A stretch of DNA of 64,000 bases. Origin: DASUFZ01 sp035541475. Its GTDB lineage: Bacteria > Myxococcota_A > UBA9160 > SMWR01. A program made the position numbers and the translations under genes. The first letter of the stretch is position 1; each line of letters starts with the position of its first letter. Below are positions 8,334 through 16,887 of the stretch, one piece after another. A model generated the notes under the pieces. That model was given only the letters and a program-made list of their open reading frames with translations, was not told where the DNA came from and did not search any database. The stretch is taken from positions 1-64,000 of the forward strand of contig DATKND010000054.1 in NCBI GenBank assembly GCA_035541475.1, in the 5' to 3' direction.

Positions 8334-9070
8334 CGTCCGCGACCTCTCCACCAGCACGGCACGCTGACGCGAAGGGAGCTGCGCCGGTGAACCAGGTCGT
8401 CTTCCTGCTCGACGTCGACAACACGCTCCTCGACAACGATCGAGTCTCCCGGGATCTCGAACGCCACCTCGCGTGCGAGGTCGGGCCCGAGCGAGAACGA
8501 CGTTACTGGGCCCTCTTCGAGGAGCTGCGCGCCGAGCTCGGCTACGCGGACTACCTCGGCGCGCTACAGCGCTACCGGGTCGAATACCCGCGCGACGTGC
8601 ACCTGCTCGCGCTTTCGTCGTTCCTGGTCGACTACCCATTCGCGAACCGTCTGTTTCCGGAGTCGCTCGACGTGATCGAGCATCTCCACACCTGGGGCCC
8701 GACGGTCATCCTCTCCGACGGCGATGCTGTGTTCCAGCCGCGCAAGATCGAACGCTCCGGTCTGTCCGACGCTGTCGATGGCCGCGTGCTGATCTACATC
8801 CACAAGGAGCGCGAGCTCGACGACGTCGCGCGGCGCTACCCGGCCCGTCACTACGTGGTGGTAGAGGACAAGCTCCGCATCCTGACCGCCGCGAAGGCGC
8901 ACTGGGGCTCGCGCCTCACCAGCGTCTTCGTCCGTCAAGGTCACTACGCGCGCGACCCCGGTGTGGCGAGCTACCCGCCGGCGGACCTGACCGTCGATCG
9001 GATCGGCGAGTTGCTCGGCTACGACCTGCCGGCGCTGCTGCGCGCAGGCAGTCCGAAGGCGACACCCTGA
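8330..9070 (+). CDS. HAD-superfamily hydrolase
   Basis: A 246-residue haloacid-dehalogenase-fold phosphatase. Motif I is DVDNTLLDND, with the nucleophile Asp and the Asp two residues on. Motif II is ILSDGDA, and the motif III/IV region is HYVVVEDKLRIL. The cap is alpha-helical (class I-like). Its ATG overlaps the lipoprotein stop by four bases, so it is translationally coupled to the sensor-module operon. The substrate is unknown. The 34 residues before VVFLLDVDNT are longer than usual, so an internal start is possible. Confidence 0.85.
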   Translation: MTSATSPPARHADAKGAAPVNQVVFLLDVDNTLLDNDRVSRDLERHLACEVGPERERRYWALFEELRAELGYADYLGALQRYRVEYPRDVHLLALSSFLVDYPFANRLFPESLDVIEHLHTWGPTVILSDGDAVFQPRKIERSGLSDAVDGRVLIYIHKERELDDVARRYPARHYVVVEDKLRILTAAKAHWGSRLTSVFVRQGHYARDPGVASYPPADLTVDRIGELLGYDLPALLRAGSPKATP

Positions 9071-9125
9071 AACGACGGATTTCCGCCGAGCGGATGCGGG
9101 CCGCACATCCGCGACCCTCCCGGGC

Positions 9126-10063
9126 TCAAGGAGCGGGAGCCGGTACGGGACCCGCGACCTGCCATCCGCCACCGAGCGCCTTGTAGAGCGCGATCAGCTC
9201 GAGCGAGACGTCGCGCTCGCTCTGTGCAAGAGAGTCCTGCGCGGTGAAGAGCGTCTCCTCGGCAGTGAGCACGTTCAAGAAGTCGGTCAGGCCCTGCGTG
9301 TAGCTGCCGCGCGAGCTCGGCGGCGCGCTCGTCCGCGCGGACGGCTTCCTCGAGACGGATGCGCGTCACCTGCTGGCGCTCGAATGCGACGAGCGCGTCT
9401 TCCACTTCGCGGAATGCCCCTAGGACCGCGGCTTCATACAGGGAGCGATCCGCGCGAACATCGCTCTCCAGAATGCTACGCAACAGGAGCTGCTCGCGGC
9501 GTGACGTACTAGAAGCCGACGTCACCGAACAAGCTGATGAGCGTCGCATCGCGATCCGCCTCGGTGGCCTCGAGACTCGCGTCGGCCGACTGGACCTCGC
9601 GGCGGATGCCGCCGAAGACATCGAGCTCCCAGCTGGCGTCGAAGCCCGCCGTGAAGACGTCCTCCCAGCGGTTGCCTGGGGTGCTGTCGTTCGAGCCGCG
9701 TTTGCTCTGCCGCTGCACGGCCACCGAGCCCGACGCATCGAGCGTCGGGTACAAGCCCGCCTCTGAGATGCGTCGAGACGCGCGCGCCGCCAGCACGCGC
9801 GCCTCCGCCTGCCGCACATCGAGGTTTGCCCGCATCGCGCGCTCGATCAGCGAGGCGAGCTGCGTGTCGCCGAAGGTCGTCCACCAGGTTGCCGCGACCG
9901 GCTGCGGCATGGCCTCGGAGGTCTGGTCCGCGTCGGATCGCGTCTCGAGCTCGCCCCACGACGGCGACTCCGGTTCCCTGGGCCGGAGATAGTCCGGCCC
10001 GACCATGCACCCCGACGCGCAGAGCAGCGCGAGAGCCGCGAACGCGGGTGCGCACCTCTTCAC
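9126..10063 (-). pseudogene. Broken NodT-family outer membrane efflux lipoprotein
   Basis: The 5' part (10063 down to about 9509) encodes a lipoprotein signal (LLCASGC) and the start of an RND-type outer membrane factor: MVGPDYLRP, WWTTFGD, LASLIERA. It ends in ISLFGDVGF and a stop. A second frame (about 9500-9315) resumes much later in the family, at REVEDALVAFERQQ...ADERAAELARQ. A third frame (about 9310-9126) carries the C-terminus, YTQGLTDFLNVLTAEETLFTAQ...LYKALGGGW. About 190 family residues are missing between parts one and two, and a frameshift separates parts two and three. No membrane-fusion or RND pump gene lies next to it. The product should be non-functional. Confidence 0.8.
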
Positions 10064-10255
10064 GGCCGCCTCGCTGCGCGGAAGTCGACCGCACACGCGG
10101 TGCGCGTCACGCTGGCTCCGCCGCGCGTTCACGCGCGCTCCTCCAATGCCGACGCGGAGCGCGGACATCTCGACGCCGGCTGGATCGAGCGGCTACCGAA
10201 GGGCGCCGCGCGAGCCGCCCCCATCCGCGTCGCCCTTTGCGTTGACGTGGTAGTT

Positions 10256-10584
10256 CTAGTCCGAGTTCTCCCTTTGGACGAGCCGCTCGTACGCCGAGTG
10301 CTCCTCGGGCCCACCGACGTAGACACATACGCACTCGTCGGGATCCGCGTAGCTGCAGACGAGCTGCCCATCCCGCGCCTGCGACACAAGCTTGCGAGGG
10401 GGCATCGCCTTCAGGTCCGCCAGCTCTTCGGCGTGTCGGCCGGTCTGGCCCGGAAGCCAGCTTCAAAGAGAAGCTCTTCTGTTCTCTGCGCCTCATCCCG
10501 CTGCAGCGCCGCGCAGCCCCCGAGCAGGCAAGACCGCGGCGAGCACGAGGACGCTCGGCGCAAGAACCATTCCAGCCATCGCAT
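10256..10584 (-). pseudogene. Frameshifted paralogue of the module lipoprotein
   Basis: Three reading frames together rebuild a relative of the lipoprotein at 7881-8333. A hydrophobic signal in one frame (MAGMVLAPSVLVLAAVL, from 10579) leads into LLGGCAALQRDEAQRTEELLFEAGF in a second frame. A third frame then gives ADLKAMPPRKLV, CSYADPDECVCVYVGG and AYERLVQRENSD before the stop. Shared landmarks with the intact copy are EELL-x2-AGF, PPRKLV and YAD-x3-C-x-C. It lies immediately downstream of the second PAS kinase. Two shifts make it a probable pseudogene, unless both are sequencing errors. Confidence 0.65.
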
Positions 10585-10700
10585 TCGCCTCGCGCACCAG
10601 ACCCCGCCGGCGGCCTCTTTCGTCCCTGTCCTGCCGACGTTTCGGCACATACGCCCGAGCATCGGCGCCGTCCGGTCGTCAGCGTTGTGCTCGTGCGTCT

Positions 10701-13697
10701 CTATTCGAGGACGAGGCTCTCCGCTGGACTGCGATCGTGCCCGGGGGCGGCGTTCTCCAGCGCGCCAGCTGGCGCCGGAAGGCAGAAGAAGAAGATTGCG
10801 CCGCGCCCGGAGTGGGATTCGGCCCCCAGCGTTCCGCCGTGCGCCTCGAGGATCGAGCGGCTGATCGCCAGGCCGAGGCCCATGCCGTGCGGCTTGGTGG
10901 TGTAGAAGGCCTCGAAGAGCCGCTGTGCATCCTCGGCACGCACGCCGACCCCGTGGTCGCGCACGCTGATCCGCACGGCGGCGCGCCCCTCCAGCTCGGC
11001 GGGGCTCCCTCGGATCTCGACGGTGCGTTCCGGGTCGTCGATGTCGCTCATCGCGTCCATCGCGTTCACGACCAGGTTCAAGAGCACCTGCTGAAGCTGC
11101 ACGCGATCGGCGAGCACGAGCGACAGATGGTCCGGCACGTCGGTCCGGATCGTGATGCTTCGGGTATCCGCTTCCGCGGCCACTAGCGCCACGACCTCGC
11201 GCGCCACCTCCGAGAGCCGCACCGGCATGCGTTCCGGCTTCGACCGCTTTGCCAGCGCGCGCACGCGCTCGATGATGGCACTCGCCCGCTCGGCGTCGGC
11301 CACGATGTCGGAAAGCGCTCGTCGCCCCTCGTCCGCGCCGGGCTTCTCGCGGGGTAGCAGAGCCAGACACGCGTTCGCGTTGTTCGAGATCGCACCCAGC
11401 GGTTGATTCAGCTCGTGAGCCAACGAAGCGGTCACTTCCCCCACCGTCGCCACCCGCGTCACATGCGTAAGAGCCGCCTGTGTCTGCCGCAACGCCTCCT
11501 CGGCCTGCTTGCGCTCGGTGATGTCCATCATCGTCCCAACGGTCTCGATAGGTCGGCCGACCGCATCGAGGGCCGCATTGCTCACGATCTCGACGTGCCG
11601 GAGCGTCCCGTCCGGAAGAACGATCCGGAGCTCGCGAGCGTAGTTCGCTTCCTTGCGCTCGATGGCGTCGATGATCACGGCTCGATCCTCCGGGTGGATC
11701 CGCTCGAGCACCGCCTCGGTCGACGGAATTCCCTCGTCAGGATCGAATCCGTACATCCGGAACATCTCCGGAGACCAGTTCTTCAGCACCTCGGTCTCGA
11801 GGTCGAACACCCAGCTGCCCGTGCGACTGACGCGCTGCGCCTCCGACAGCCAGAACTCGTTTCGCCGCAGGGCTTCCTCCGCCTCGCGCCGGTCGTGGAT
11901 GTCGACGGCGATGCCCATCCAGCGAACGATGCGCTCCTCGGTGTCGCGGACCGGCCGGGCCCGAATCAGGTGCCAGCGGTACTGGCCGTCTGCAGCCCGG
12001 CGCAGCGGCGCCTCGGCGTTCCATTCGCCACCCGACGCGACGGTCTGCTGCCACGACTCCGTGAGCCGGTCGCGGTGTTCCGGAGCGACGGCCGCGAACT
12101 CGGGTTCGCTCTCGTCCAGCGTGAGCCCCGTGTAGTCGCACCACCACTGGTTGACGAAGACGAGCTTTCCGTCGGCGTCCGCCATCCAGACCATCTGCGG
12201 CGACACTTCGATCAGCGCGCGATAGCGCTCCTCACTCTCCCGCAGCGCCATCTCGGCGCGCTTGCGCTCGGTGATGTCGCGCGCGAGCGTGAGACCGAGC
12301 GGACGCCCGTCGGGCGACGTGAATCCACGCGTGCGGACCTCGACTGGGACGGTCGTTCCGTCCTTGCGACGGTTGCGGCTCTCGAACGTGACGATCGGTT
12401 CGCCCGCCTCGAAACGCTTGCCGATCGCCACGGGATCGAGATCCGGATCGATGTCGAATGCCGACATCCCGATCAGCTCGTCGCGCGTGTAGCCGAGGCT
12501 GTCGCAGGCCTGGCGGTTCACATCGATCAAGACGCCGTCCTCGCCGTGGAGGTAGATCCCGTCGGTCGCGTGGTCCACCAGCGTGCGGAAGCGGGTCTCG
12601 CTCGCCCGCAGCTCGTCCTCGGCGCGCTTGCGCGCGGTGATGTCCTCGCACGCGACGAGGACGATCGGACCGCCATCCGTCCCCTGCATCGCCCGGGCCG
12701 TCTCGCGCACCCAGAGCGGGGTGCCGTCCTTGCGGGCCTTGCGCAGCTCCCAGCTCACGGCCTCCCCGGGATGTGCGAGGCAGGCGGCGACGTGGTCCTT
12801 CGCGGCCTGCCCGTCGTCTTCGTGGAAGACGCCGACAACTGAACGGCCGATCAGTTCCTCGACGGTGTAGCCGAGCTGCTCCGCGCCGTAGCGGTTCACC
12901 GAGAGCACGGTGCCCGCCGGATCGAGCATGAAGTACATGGTCGGGTTGTGCTCGAAGACGGCCCGCCACTGCTCCTCGCTCCTCCGTAGCGCTTCCTCCG
13001 CTCGCTTGCGCTGCGTGATGTCGTTGGCCACCACGAGATGCGCGACGGGATTCCCCTCAGCGTCTCGCTGGAGCACGCTGCGAGCGGCGACCACGATCCG
13101 CTCCCCCGCGCGCGTCACATTGAAGAGCTCGCCCTGCCAGGAGCCGGTTCGGAGCAGCTGCCCTGCGACGTTCGCGATTGGCTCGTGAGACGTCGTCTGG
13201 AGGAGCTCGTGCGCCATGCGGCCGATCGCTTCGTCGGCGCTCCAGCCGTACAGCTCCTCGGCGCCGCGATTCCAATAGATGAGGCGATCGTCCATGCTGG
13301 TGATGCAGACCGCGTCGTGCGTCAGGTCGAGGAGCCCGGCGCGCTCGGCTACGCCCTGGTCCGAGCGCCGCGCGCGATCCACGACCCGGGTGATCACGAA
13401 CGCGGTGAGGAGAAACGCGACCAGCTCGATCGTGTCGATCGGCGTCCCGCTCGTCCAACCGTTGGAAGGATGGAAGAAGGAGTTCAGACACGCGACCGCG
13501 AGGAGCGAGAGCGCTGCGAGCACAGCAAACGACACGGTCGACGACAGCAGCAGGATCGCGATCAGATACAAGAACGCGGTGGGCGTCGAGTCGAATCGCA
13601 ACGCGAAACACACCACGGTGACGAGTGCCAGAGCGGCGAGGCCCAGCGCGAGCTGCTTCGCCACCTGCCAGACCCGGGCGGCGGTATCTACCTTCAT
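10701..13697 (-). CDS. Membrane multi-PAS sensor histidine kinase (module 2)
   Basis: A 998-residue sensor kinase paralogous to that at 3859-6093. It has four N-terminal membrane helices (DUF4118-like, about 10-110), then five PAS/PAC units at roughly 120-240, 245-365, 370-490, 495-615 and 620-735. The HisKA site is His761 in LAHELNQPLGAI, and the HATPase domain has NLVVNAMDAM, DHGVGV and GMGLGLAISRS. The ATG at 13697 is chosen over a longer frame because the membrane block begins right after it. It has two more PAS units than its paralogue. Direction is opposite to module 1. The FixJ-like regulator upstream on the same strand is the most likely partner. Confidence 0.92.
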   Translation of the reverse strand: MKVDTAARVWQVAKQLALGLAALALVTVVCFALRFDSTPTAFLYLIAILLLSSTVSFAVLAALSLLAVACLNSFFHPSNGWTSGTPIDTIELVAFLLTAFVITRVVDRARRSDQGVAERAGLLDLTHDAVCITSMDDRLIYWNRGAEELYGWSADEAIGRMAHELLQTTSHEPIANVAGQLLRTGSWQGELFNVTRAGERIVVAARSVLQRDAEGNPVAHLVVANDITQRKRAEEALRRSEEQWRAVFEHNPTMYFMLDPAGTVLSVNRYGAEQLGYTVEELIGRSVVGVFHEDDGQAAKDHVAACLAHPGEAVSWELRKARKDGTPLWVRETARAMQGTDGGPIVLVACEDITARKRAEDELRASETRFRTLVDHATDGIYLHGEDGVLIDVNRQACDSLGYTRDELIGMSAFDIDPDLDPVAIGKRFEAGEPIVTFESRNRRKDGTTVPVEVRTRGFTSPDGRPLGLTLARDITERKRAEMALRESEERYRALIEVSPQMVWMADADGKLVFVNQWWCDYTGLTLDESEPEFAAVAPEHRDRLTESWQQTVASGGEWNAEAPLRRAADGQYRWHLIRARPVRDTEERIVRWMGIAVDIHDRREAEEALRRNEFWLSEAQRVSRTGSWVFDLETEVLKNWSPEMFRMYGFDPDEGIPSTEAVLERIHPEDRAVIIDAIERKEANYARELRIVLPDGTLRHVEIVSNAALDAVGRPIETVGTMMDITERKQAEEALRQTQAALTHVTRVATVGEVTASLAHELNQPLGAISNNANACLALLPREKPGADEGRRALSDIVADAERASAIIERVRALAKRSKPERMPVRLSEVAREVVALVAAEADTRSITIRTDVPDHLSLVLADRVQLQQVLLNLVVNAMDAMSDIDDPERTVEIRGSPAELEGRAAVRISVRDHGVGVRAEDAQRLFEAFYTTKPHGMGLGLAISRSILEAHGGTLGAESHSGRGAIFFFCLPAPAGALENAAPGHDRSPAESLVLE

Positions 13698-13728
13698 CGG
13701 ACGTCCGGACGAATCGATTCTCGATGTG

Positions 13729-14483
13729 TCAAACGCGGGCCATGTTAACACCCGAAAGCTCGAGGACGCGGTCTGCCACGCGCGGGGTGTCGAAGCGAGC
13801 GCGCCGCGACGGCGCTCGGAGACGACAAGCTGCGACGTCGTCGGCACCGAGCAGCTTGCCGATCAGCTCGAGCGCGTCGCGATGGAAGAGGATCTGCATG
13901 TGTCCGATGCCGCGGAGCCGCAGCGCGCGCTGCCGCACCGCCGTCGCGATGCACGAGGAGCGTTCCGGCACAACGGCGTCACCGTCGCCCGTGATCGCGA
14001 CGAGCTCCGATCCGCGTGGCACCGGACGCGCCGCGAGCCGGGCGAGGAAACGAGAGCCCGGGCGCAGCTGTCGCATGCACGGCGACAGCCCGAGGGTGGC
14101 GAGCGCGGCATAGCGCGCGAGCGGCACCCGCGGTGCGGTGTCCCCAACGTGATCACACGTCGGACTCGGGATCCGCGATCGATGTGCTTCAGGAGCACCG
14201 TCGCGACCAGGCCGCCGAGCGAGTGCCCGACGACGTCGACCGCGCCGAACCCCGCCGCTGCGATGGCGGCGTCGACGCACGTCGCAACGTTCAGGACGTC
14301 GCCCCAGCCGAAGCCGAGCGCCGGTCGCAGGACGGGACACTCGAGGCGGACGCGGATCTGCCGCGCGAGGAACGCGAGCATGCGCGGCGTGCTCGCGAAG
14401 CCGTGGAGCAGCACGACTGGCCGCGGCGGCATCTGCGGAAGGGCAGCGGTTCGAAGGATCGAGTCGAGCGCGACCGCGGCCAT
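13729..14483 (-). pseudogene. Alpha/beta hydrolase (lipase-like) with a frameshift
   Basis: The first frame gives a lipase/esterase N-terminal half: PVVLLHGFASTP (oxyanion region), VDVVGHSLGGLVA (nucleophile Ser) and VITLGTPHRG. Around 14110-14130 the homology jumps to another frame: PLARYAALATLGLSPCM, ELVAITGDGDAVVP (acid residue) and GIGHMQILFH (catalytic His). All three triad positions exist but in two frames. The gene is therefore either recently inactivated or carries a one-base sequencing error. It lies between the module 2 operators and the module 2 kinase, on the same strand as the kinase. Confidence 0.7.
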
Positions 14484-14615
14484 CTCGATTTCCTCCTTCG
14501 GCGGCGCGTTGCAGCTTGCGTGCCATGCCCGGGAGCGGGCCCCATCGAGCGACGGCGCCCGCGCGCCGTTTCTCTGGCTCGATTGCCATTCGGTCGGCAG
14601 CGCACAAGGGCCGCA

Positions 14616-14633
14616 CCTGTCCTTCGGGACAGG
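14616..14633. promoter_or_regulatory. Palindromic operator, site A (module 2)
   Basis: CCTGTCC-TTCG-GGACAGG has the same seven-base arms as the site at 6101-6118; only the centre differs. It lies in the 290-base gap between the FixJ-like regulator and the hydrolase. Confidence 0.65.
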
Positions 14634-14641
14634 TTCACGTT

Positions 14642-14657
14642 CTGTCGAGTCCAGATG
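14642..14657. promoter_or_regulatory. Degenerate operator, site B (module 2)
   Basis: CTGTCG-AGTC-CAGATG keeps the left arm of the palindrome and part of the right arm. It lies exactly 25 bp (centre to centre) from the strong site, with the same 8-base spacer as in module 1. The identical geometry makes it more credible than its sequence alone would. Confidence 0.45.
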
Positions 14658-14689
14658 GGCTGAAGCGCTCGGATCGGTAGGAGGTGCGT

Positions 14690-14716
14690 ATGCAGAAGCT
14701 CGGCTTTGCGGCGTAG
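14690..14716 (+). pseudogene. Eight-codon ORF with strong RBS; possible start of a lost gene
   Basis: AGGAGG at 14679-14684 is placed 5 bases before an ATG that reads MQKLGFAA and then TAG. The strong-then-weak order of the two operators on the plus strand matches module 1, so they point at this start. The bases after the stop do not continue a recognisable protein. It may be a leader peptide or the stub of a deleted secreted protein; both are inference. Confidence 0.25.
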
Positions 14717-14774
14717 CGGGCCGCAGGCATCGCCACCTCCTGAACGGAGCGGCGCGCGACGTGCATCGGCCTCT

Positions 14775-15428
14775 CTAGCCGGTCTCTGCGGGCGACGGGG
14801 CTCCCGGCCGCGGCAGCGGGATGCGGAGCTGTCCCGCCATCCTCACGAGTTCTGCGATCGACTCGGCCTCCATCTTCTTCATCAGGTGCGCGCGGTGGAA
14901 CTTGATCGTGCGCTCGCTCGTGGACAGCTCGGCTGCAATCTGCTTGTTGAGGAGGCCTGCGACGGCGAACGCCATGACCTCCCGCTCTCGCGGCGTGAGG
15001 CTCTCGTAGCGCTCACGCAGCGCTTCGTCGGCGAGGCGCGCGGCGATCCGCGAGCGTTCCCGCTCGATCGCAGCACGGATCGCCGGCAGCAGCTCCTGCG
15101 AGCGGACCGGCTTCGTGAGGAACTCCGCCGCGCCCGCCTTCATCGCACGCACCGACATCGGGATGTCCCCGTGCCCGGTCACGAAGATGATCGGGATCTC
15201 GACCCCGGAGCGCGCGAGCTCGCGCTGGAGGTCGAGACCGCTCTGCCCGGGCAGCCGCACATCGAGGACGAGACAGGCGGGGCCGTCGATGGGCGCGCTG
15301 TCGAGAAATGCCTGCGCGGACTCGAAGGTCCGCACCGCGAAACCCATCGAGCGCACCAGGCGCTCGGTCGACTTGCGGACCGATGCGTCGTCGTCGACGA
15401 CGAAGACCGTGGGGGCCCTCTCGCTCAC
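14775..15428 (-). CDS. FixJ/NarL-type response regulator (module 2)
   Basis: A 217-residue two-domain regulator. The receiver (about 1-125) has VVDDDAS, phospho-acceptor Asp56 in LVLDVRLPGQSG, TGHGDIPM and the conserved Lys in FLTKPV. The LuxR-type HTH (about 145-205) has LTPREREVMAFAVAGLLNKQIAAEL and TIKFHRAHLMKKM. This is the FixJ/TodT pattern that normally pairs with PAS kinases. It is the first gene of the leftward group that includes the hydrolase and the five-PAS kinase. It may bind the CTGTCC palindromes downstream of its own gene. Confidence 0.92.
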   Translation of the reverse strand: MSERAPTVFVVDDDASVRKSTERLVRSMGFAVRTFESAQAFLDSAPIDGPACLVLDVRLPGQSGLDLQRELARSGVEIPIIFVTGHGDIPMSVRAMKAGAAEFLTKPVRSQELLPAIRAAIERERSRIAARLADEALRERYESLTPREREVMAFAVAGLLNKQIAAELSTSERTIKFHRAHLMKKMEAESIAELVRMAGQLRIPLPRPGAPSPAETG

Positions 15429-15557
15429 GATGGTCCGAGGCTACCACCGCCGCCGTGCCAGCGTCCTCTGAGGCGCGCCGCGTTCGCAGTCAGATCCATT
15501 CTGTGCCGCTTGCCCTCTGACTCGCAGCCGGAGCTCGTGATGATCGTCATGATGCCG

Positions 15558-15948
15558 TCAACGCGAGCTCTTACGTGCGAAGCGCACAAGGGCGTTGCGC
15601 GCGGCGCGAATCTCGACCGCCTTCCGCTGGGCGAGTTCGCGAAGCTCCTCGCCCAGTACCTGGCCGGGGTCGTACTGCTTCATGCGCGCCCGGAACGCCC
15701 GCTCGATCTCTCGGTGTGAAGCGCGAGGAGGCACACCCAGCACCTCTCGCGTCCCACACCTTCGTCGGCTCCGCCGGACACTCGGGATCCGCAGTCGCTC
15801 TCGACGACGCCACAGTGTGTCGCTCGGCGCCGCGCAGACGCTCGCGCTCCGCCCGATCGGGGCGCTCTCTCTTCGACACCCCCGAGAAGAGAAACGCGTT
15901 GCCCGCGAGTCCCAGGGTCAGCCCCCCGATTCCGAGACCAATCGCCAA
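15558..15948 (-). pseudogene. Membrane-anchored J-domain-like protein, frameshifted
   Basis: A TTG start at 15948 (GGGGA upstream) opens a frame with one hydrophobic segment (IGLGIGGLTLGLAGNAFLFSG) and a charged linker ending KVWDAR. Homology then continues in another frame from about 15743: EVLGVPPRASHREIERAFRARMKQYDPG, then GEELRELAQRKAVEIRAARNAL. This resembles J-domain helices II to IV. The HPD tripeptide needed to stimulate Hsp70 is replaced by DPG. Joining the two parts needs a single indel at about 15745. It may be a degenerate J-like (DnaJ-fold) gene or one containing a sequencing error. Confidence 0.5.
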
Positions 15949-16039
15949 GAGGAAGTCCCCATCCTAGAGGTTGCCTTCGTTCGCGGCGATCGGGCGTGAT
16001 CGTCGACAAGCGCCGGTAGAACGCGGGACGCGAAACCCT

Positions 16040-16354
16040 TCAGGGCCTCTTCATCAGGAAGTACGCCACCTCATCCCGCGAAGGGCGTGCATAGCAAGGA
16101 CCACGCTTCTCGGGATGCAGCACGTGCGTGAACCCACGCGCTAGGTGGTCGACGACTTCGTGGTCCGGCACCCAGACACAAGACGTGGGGGCGATGCCAG
16201 GGACTGTGAAGTTCATCGGCACAAGCTCGGGCTGAGGAGGCGGCGGGTTGAGCTTCTTCTTCAGCCAGGCCCATGCATCGCTTCCCGCAGCACGGCCGAA
16301 GCCTGTGAGGAAGACAGTGGCAGCACCGAGTAGATAGGCCAGTACGATTTTCAC
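16040..16354 (-). CDS. Small hypothetical protein with N-terminal membrane segment
   Basis: 104 residues. GTG 16354 is preceded by GGAGG at 7 bases and is chosen over a longer ATG frame because the product then begins with a hydrophobic helix (KIVLAYLLGAATVFLTGFG). A Pro-rich spacer (NPPPPQPE) and a soluble tail with two cysteines (SCVWVPDHEVVDHL, GPCYARPSRDEVAYFL) follow. No family is recognised. Its base composition is less GC-biased than the core genes to the right, as elsewhere near the integrase. Confidence 0.55.
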   Translation of the reverse strand: MKIVLAYLLGAATVFLTGFGRAAGSDAWAWLKKKLNPPPPQPELVPMNFTVPGIAPTSCVWVPDHEVVDHLARGFTHVLHPEKRGPCYARPSRDEVAYFLMKRP

Positions 16355-16392
16355 TTGCGACCCTCCGCAGACGGACTCGCGCCGCTGTGAGG

Positions 16393-16887
16393 TCACCCCC
16401 AAGCGAACACCTCGCCTGGACGCCCGAGCTTGAACCGATCGCGACTATCGGCTCTGTAGATGACGATCTCGTCCGAGTGCACCAGTACCCTCGCTCCCTC
16501 GTACTCGCGGCTATAGGGCGCGAAGATCGAGAGAACCTTCAGGTACGCTGCAACGAAGACGTCACTGTTGATCGACTCACCGGGCAGGACGAACACGCCA
16601 TGGCAGCGGTGGAACGGGAAGCGCCGGCGATCGAGAAAATCCCGGTCCTGGGTGAGGATGAAGCGGCGCTCGCGCCATGCGGCCATGAACACGTCGTGAT
16701 CGTCGTGCCCACCGAGGCCCGCATCCGCCACGGTCTTCGCGTTCCATCCTCGCCTCCGCAGCGCGGCGGCCACTGACTCGCCTAGCGTCTCGTCGACGAG
16801 GAAGCGGACCTTCTTCCGGATCACGCGCATGAGGCGGTTGACCTCGCGAGCGTCGGGCACTTCGAGGCGCTCCCAGCCCATCTTCAT
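16393..16887 (-). CDS. DUF5615 PIN-like protein (putative toxin)
   Basis: 164 residues. From about residue 27 it matches the PIN-like DUF5615 fold: VRFLVDETLGESVAAALRRRGW, then DAGLGGHDDHDVFMAAWRERRFILTQDRDF. The acidic residues in LVDE and TQDRD are those expected for a metal-dependent RNase site. Such proteins are usually the toxin halves of type II toxin-antitoxin pairs. The first 26 residues are an extra helical extension. An overlapping 46-codon ORF upstream (ATGA) is in the place where an antitoxin would be. Confidence 0.75.
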   Translation of the reverse strand: MKMGWERLEVPDAREVNRLMRVIRKKVRFLVDETLGESVAAALRRRGWNAKTVADAGLGGHDDHDVFMAAWRERRFILTQDRDFLDRRRFPFHRCHGVFVLPGESINSDVFVAAYLKVLSIFAPYSREYEGARVLVHSDEIVIYRADSRDRFKLGRPGEVFAWG

